From positions 1 to 7,714 of the forward strand of contig CAKQSC010000047.1 in the NCBI GenBank assembly GCA_934271725.1: a DNA stretch of 7,714 nucleotides. The letters run 5' to 3'. The DNA is from an uncultured Clostridia bacterium (GTDB lineage Bacteria > Bacillota > Clostridia > Christensenellales > Borkfalkiaceae). The notes beneath the pieces were generated by a model, which ran no database searches, had not been told where the DNA came from, and worked only from the letters and a program-made list of their open reading frames with translations. Below, one piece after another: positions 6,350 through 7,714 of this stretch (positions are counted from its first letter, which is position 1; the number at the start of each line of letters is the position of its first letter). Position numbers and translations under genes: made by a program.

Positions 6350-6895
6350 ATGAATATCTGGCACGATATCGACGAAAAAAGAATATCTAAAAGCGATTTC
6401 ATCGCCGTTGTGGAAATACCCAAAGGTTCCAAGCAAAAATACGAAATGGACAAAGAAACGGGGCTTTTGATTCTTGACAGAATACTTTACACGGCAACCC
6501 ACTACCCCGCAAACTACGGGTTTATACCTCGCACGTACGCGGAAGACGGAGACCCCCTTGACGTTCTCGTTCTCTGCTCGGAAAGTCTTGCGCCGATGAG
6601 TCTTGTAAGATGCTATCCCATAGGCGTAATCACGATGACGGACGGCGGTATCAAAGACGAAAAAATCATAGCAATTCCTTTCAAAGATCCTATGTATAAC
6701 TGTTACAGAGATATTTCCGCTCTCCCCAAACACATTGCGGAAGAAATGGAACACTTCTTTCAGGTATACAAACAGTTGGAACACAACAAAATTACGGATA
6801 TAAACGAAACGGGCGACAGCGAAACCGCCGAAAAAATTATTGAAAAGTGCCTCGCCCGTTATAACGAGCATAGAAAAGAACTCATACGAAAATAA
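6350..6895 (+). CDS. ppa: Inorganic pyrophosphatase, family I (soluble)
   Basis: This cytoplasmic enzyme hydrolyses pyrophosphate to two phosphates, pulling forward reactions such as aminoacyl-tRNA and nucleic acid synthesis. All family I active-site positions are visible: E22 in VVEIPKGSKQKYE with K30 and E32, R44 in LDRIL, HYPANYGFIPRT (51-62) with Y52 and Y56, the signature DGDPLDVLVL (66-75) with metal-binding D66, D68 and D71, then D98, D103 and K105 in DGGIKDEKIIAIP, and YK at 140-141. The 181-residue length is typical of the bacterial hexameric form. The ATG follows AAGGAG (6339-6344) by 5 nt. It is transcribed alone from a near-consensus promoter, divergently from rhaB, and converges on serS. 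Nothing in the sequence suggests an inactive enzyme. It is unrelated to the family II (DHH) and membrane-bound pyrophosphatases. Confidence 0.97.
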   Translation: MNIWHDIDEKRISKSDFIAVVEIPKGSKQKYEMDKETGLLILDRILYTATHYPANYGFIPRTYAEDGDPLDVLVLCSESLAPMSLVRCYPIGVITMTDGGIKDEKIIAIPFKDPMYNCYRDISALPKHIAEEMEHFFQVYKQLEHNKITDINETGDSETAEKIIEKCLARYNEHRKELIRK

Positions 6896-6900
6896 TCTCA

Positions 6901-6924
6901 CCCCTCTCGCCACGGCGAGGGGGG
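6901..6924 (+). other. G-rich hairpin after ppa, without a clear U-tract
   Basis: CCCCTCTCGC (6901-6910) can pair with GCGAGGGGGG (6915-6924) around a CACG loop: ten pairs including one T-G wobble. An unbroken run of eight G (6919-6926) lies in the 3' arm. It is followed by TAATTTAACG rather than a T-run, so it is a poor intrinsic terminator. It may instead protect the ppa mRNA 3' end or pause polymerase before the next hairpin. Confidence 0.5.
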
Positions 6925-6946
6925 GGTAATTTAACGCCCGAAATAT

Positions 6947-6981
6947 AAAAGGTTGCCCGAAAGCAACCTTTTTCTTTTTTT
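6947..6981 (+). terminator. Rho-independent terminator between convergent ppa and serS, probably bidirectional
   Basis: A perfect 10-bp stem (AAAAGGTTGC at 6947-6956 with GCAACCTTTT at 6963-6972) with a CCGAAA loop is followed on the plus strand by TCTTTTTTT, a strong terminator for ppa. On the minus strand the same stem is followed by TATATTT after four T from the arm, so it can plausibly also stop serS transcripts, whose stop codon lies 37 nt before the hairpin in that direction. Confidence 0.88.
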
Positions 6982-7017
6982 GTTTTATTTTTTACGTTTA
7001 AAAACGTCGGCACGTTT

Positions 7018-7714
7018 TTATTTCTTTATAACCGTCATTCCGTCAAGGTACGGACGAAGAACTTCCGGAATGGTAACCGAACCGTCGGCGTTCTGCATTT
7101 GTTCTACGAGAGCGGGTATGATTCTGCTTGTAGCGAGTCCGCTTCCGTTAAGAGTATGCACGAAACCCGTCTTTCCAGTTTTGGAATCGCGGTATCTCGT
7201 GTTGTTTCTTCTTGCCTGATAATCGTTCGCGTTGGACACGGAACTTACTTCTTTATAAATACCCATAGAAGGTATCCATATTTCTATATCGTACGTTCTT
7301 GCCATAGAAGCCGAGCAGTCGCCCGCCGCAAGTTTGCTTATTCTGTAATGAAGCCCCAACTTTTCAACGAGACTTGACGCCTTGTTTACGAGTTCTTCAA
7401 ACGCTTCTTTGCTGTGTTCGGGGTGAGCGTATTGAACCATTTCAACTTTGTTGAACTGATGTCCTCTTATCATACCCCTTTCTTCCGCTCTGTACGAACC
7501 CGCTTCTTTACGATAGCAAGGCGTATAAGCGAAGAACTTTTTGGGAAGTTCCGCTTCGTCTAATATCTCGCCCGAATACATATTTACGAGAGCCGTTTCC
7601 GCCGTGGGAAGCATAAAACGGTTTTTCGTTCTGTCGGCGTCTACGTCAAGCCAGTAAACCTCGTCGCTGAACTTCGGAAACTGCCCCGCGCCGAAACCGC
7701 AGTTATATCCTAAC
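7018..7714 (-). CDS. serS: Seryl-tRNA synthetase, C-terminal catalytic part (5' end beyond window)
   Basis: SerRS is a class II synthetase that attaches serine to tRNA-Ser and also supplies the precursor of selenocysteinyl-tRNA. The visible 232 residues begin inside the catalytic domain (GYNCGFGAGQFPKF, matching the family's GTGQLPKF). They continue through LPTAETALVN (substrate-binding TAE), motif 2 with CYRKEAGS...ERGMIRGHQFNKVE (7456-7518), the serine-site region GDCSASMARTYDIE(I/V)W, KEVSSVSNANDYQARR, and motif 3 NGSGLATSRIIPALVEQ. It ends PYLDGMTVIKK. The reading frame is open to the window edge; the internal Met at 7614 is not the start. The N-terminal long coiled-coil arm that binds tRNA-Ser lies outside. 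The motif 2 loop reads GSYRAEERG, where many bacterial enzymes have GS(A/Y)G(R/K)DTRG, with the same loop length, so activity is expected. It converges on ppa, with a shared terminator between the two. Confidence 0.95.
   Translation of the reverse strand, partial: LGYNCGFGAGQFPKFSDEVYWLDVDADRTKNRFMLPTAETALVNMYSGEILDEAELPKKFFAYTPCYRKEAGSYRAEERGMIRGHQFNKVEMVQYAHPEHSKEAFEELVNKASSLVEKLGLHYRISKLAAGDCSASMARTYDIEIWIPSMGIYKEVSSVSNANDYQARRNNTRYRDSKTGKTGFVHTLNGSGLATSRIIPALVEQMQNADGSVTIPEVLRPYLDGMTVIKK

Noticed and set aside
6320..6913. A 197-codon minus-strand frame covering ppa
   Set aside because: ppa on the plus strand has every active-site residue, a promoter and a ribosome binding site; the opposing frame is a mirror of it with no support.
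1..7714. CRISPR array, transposon, integrase, tRNA or rRNA genes
   Set aside because: No regularly spaced repeats, no transposase or integrase motifs, no terminal inverted repeats and no tRNA-like cloverleaf were seen on either strand by eye.

Overview
The window reads as chromosomal housekeeping DNA from a moderate-GC, Gram-positive-type anaerobe, most likely an uncultured member of the Clostridia. This rests on an NfnAB-type flavin electron-bifurcating transhydrogenase, strong AAGGAG / GGGGTGA / GAGGTGA ribosome binding sites, sigma-70/SigA promoters with 17-bp spacers, and short U-tailed terminators. TGA serves as a genuine stop in two genes, so the standard code applies. I cannot name a genus from the sequence alone.

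Layout. From about 4684 down to 1, on the minus strand, lies one apparent operon: promoter (4656-4684), ppiB-type cyclophilin, nfnA, nfnB, two small membrane-anchored winged-helix-like proteins of unknown function, and uvrB, which runs off the left edge. Gaps between these genes are 1 to 25 nt, with no terminator visible between them. Immediately upstream lies the rho-independent terminator of rhaB (about 4699-4736). A single-gene rhaB unit (rhamnulokinase, minus strand, 4743-6212) shares a divergent control region with ppa (family I inorganic pyrophosphatase, plus strand, 6350-6895). Their two SigA-type promoters stand back to back in 6241-6315. ppa converges on serS (seryl-tRNA synthetase, minus strand, C-terminal part only, 7018 to the right edge). 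The 122-bp gap between them holds a G-rich hairpin without a good U-tract and then a strong, probably two-way, intrinsic terminator.

How the genes fit together. NfnA and NfnB form one enzyme that couples NADPH, NAD+ and ferredoxin pools. PpiB (folding), UvrB (excision repair), pyrophosphatase (driving biosynthesis) and SerRS (translation) are general housekeeping. RhaB phosphorylates L-rhamnulose, but no isomerase, aldolase, transporter or regulator of rhamnose use is present here. No mobile element, CRISPR array, RNA gene or phage-like segment was found. The least explained part is the tandem pair of tail-anchored winged-helix-like proteins between nfnB and uvrB. I see no clear new defence or mobile system; the other points of interest are modest sequence oddities.
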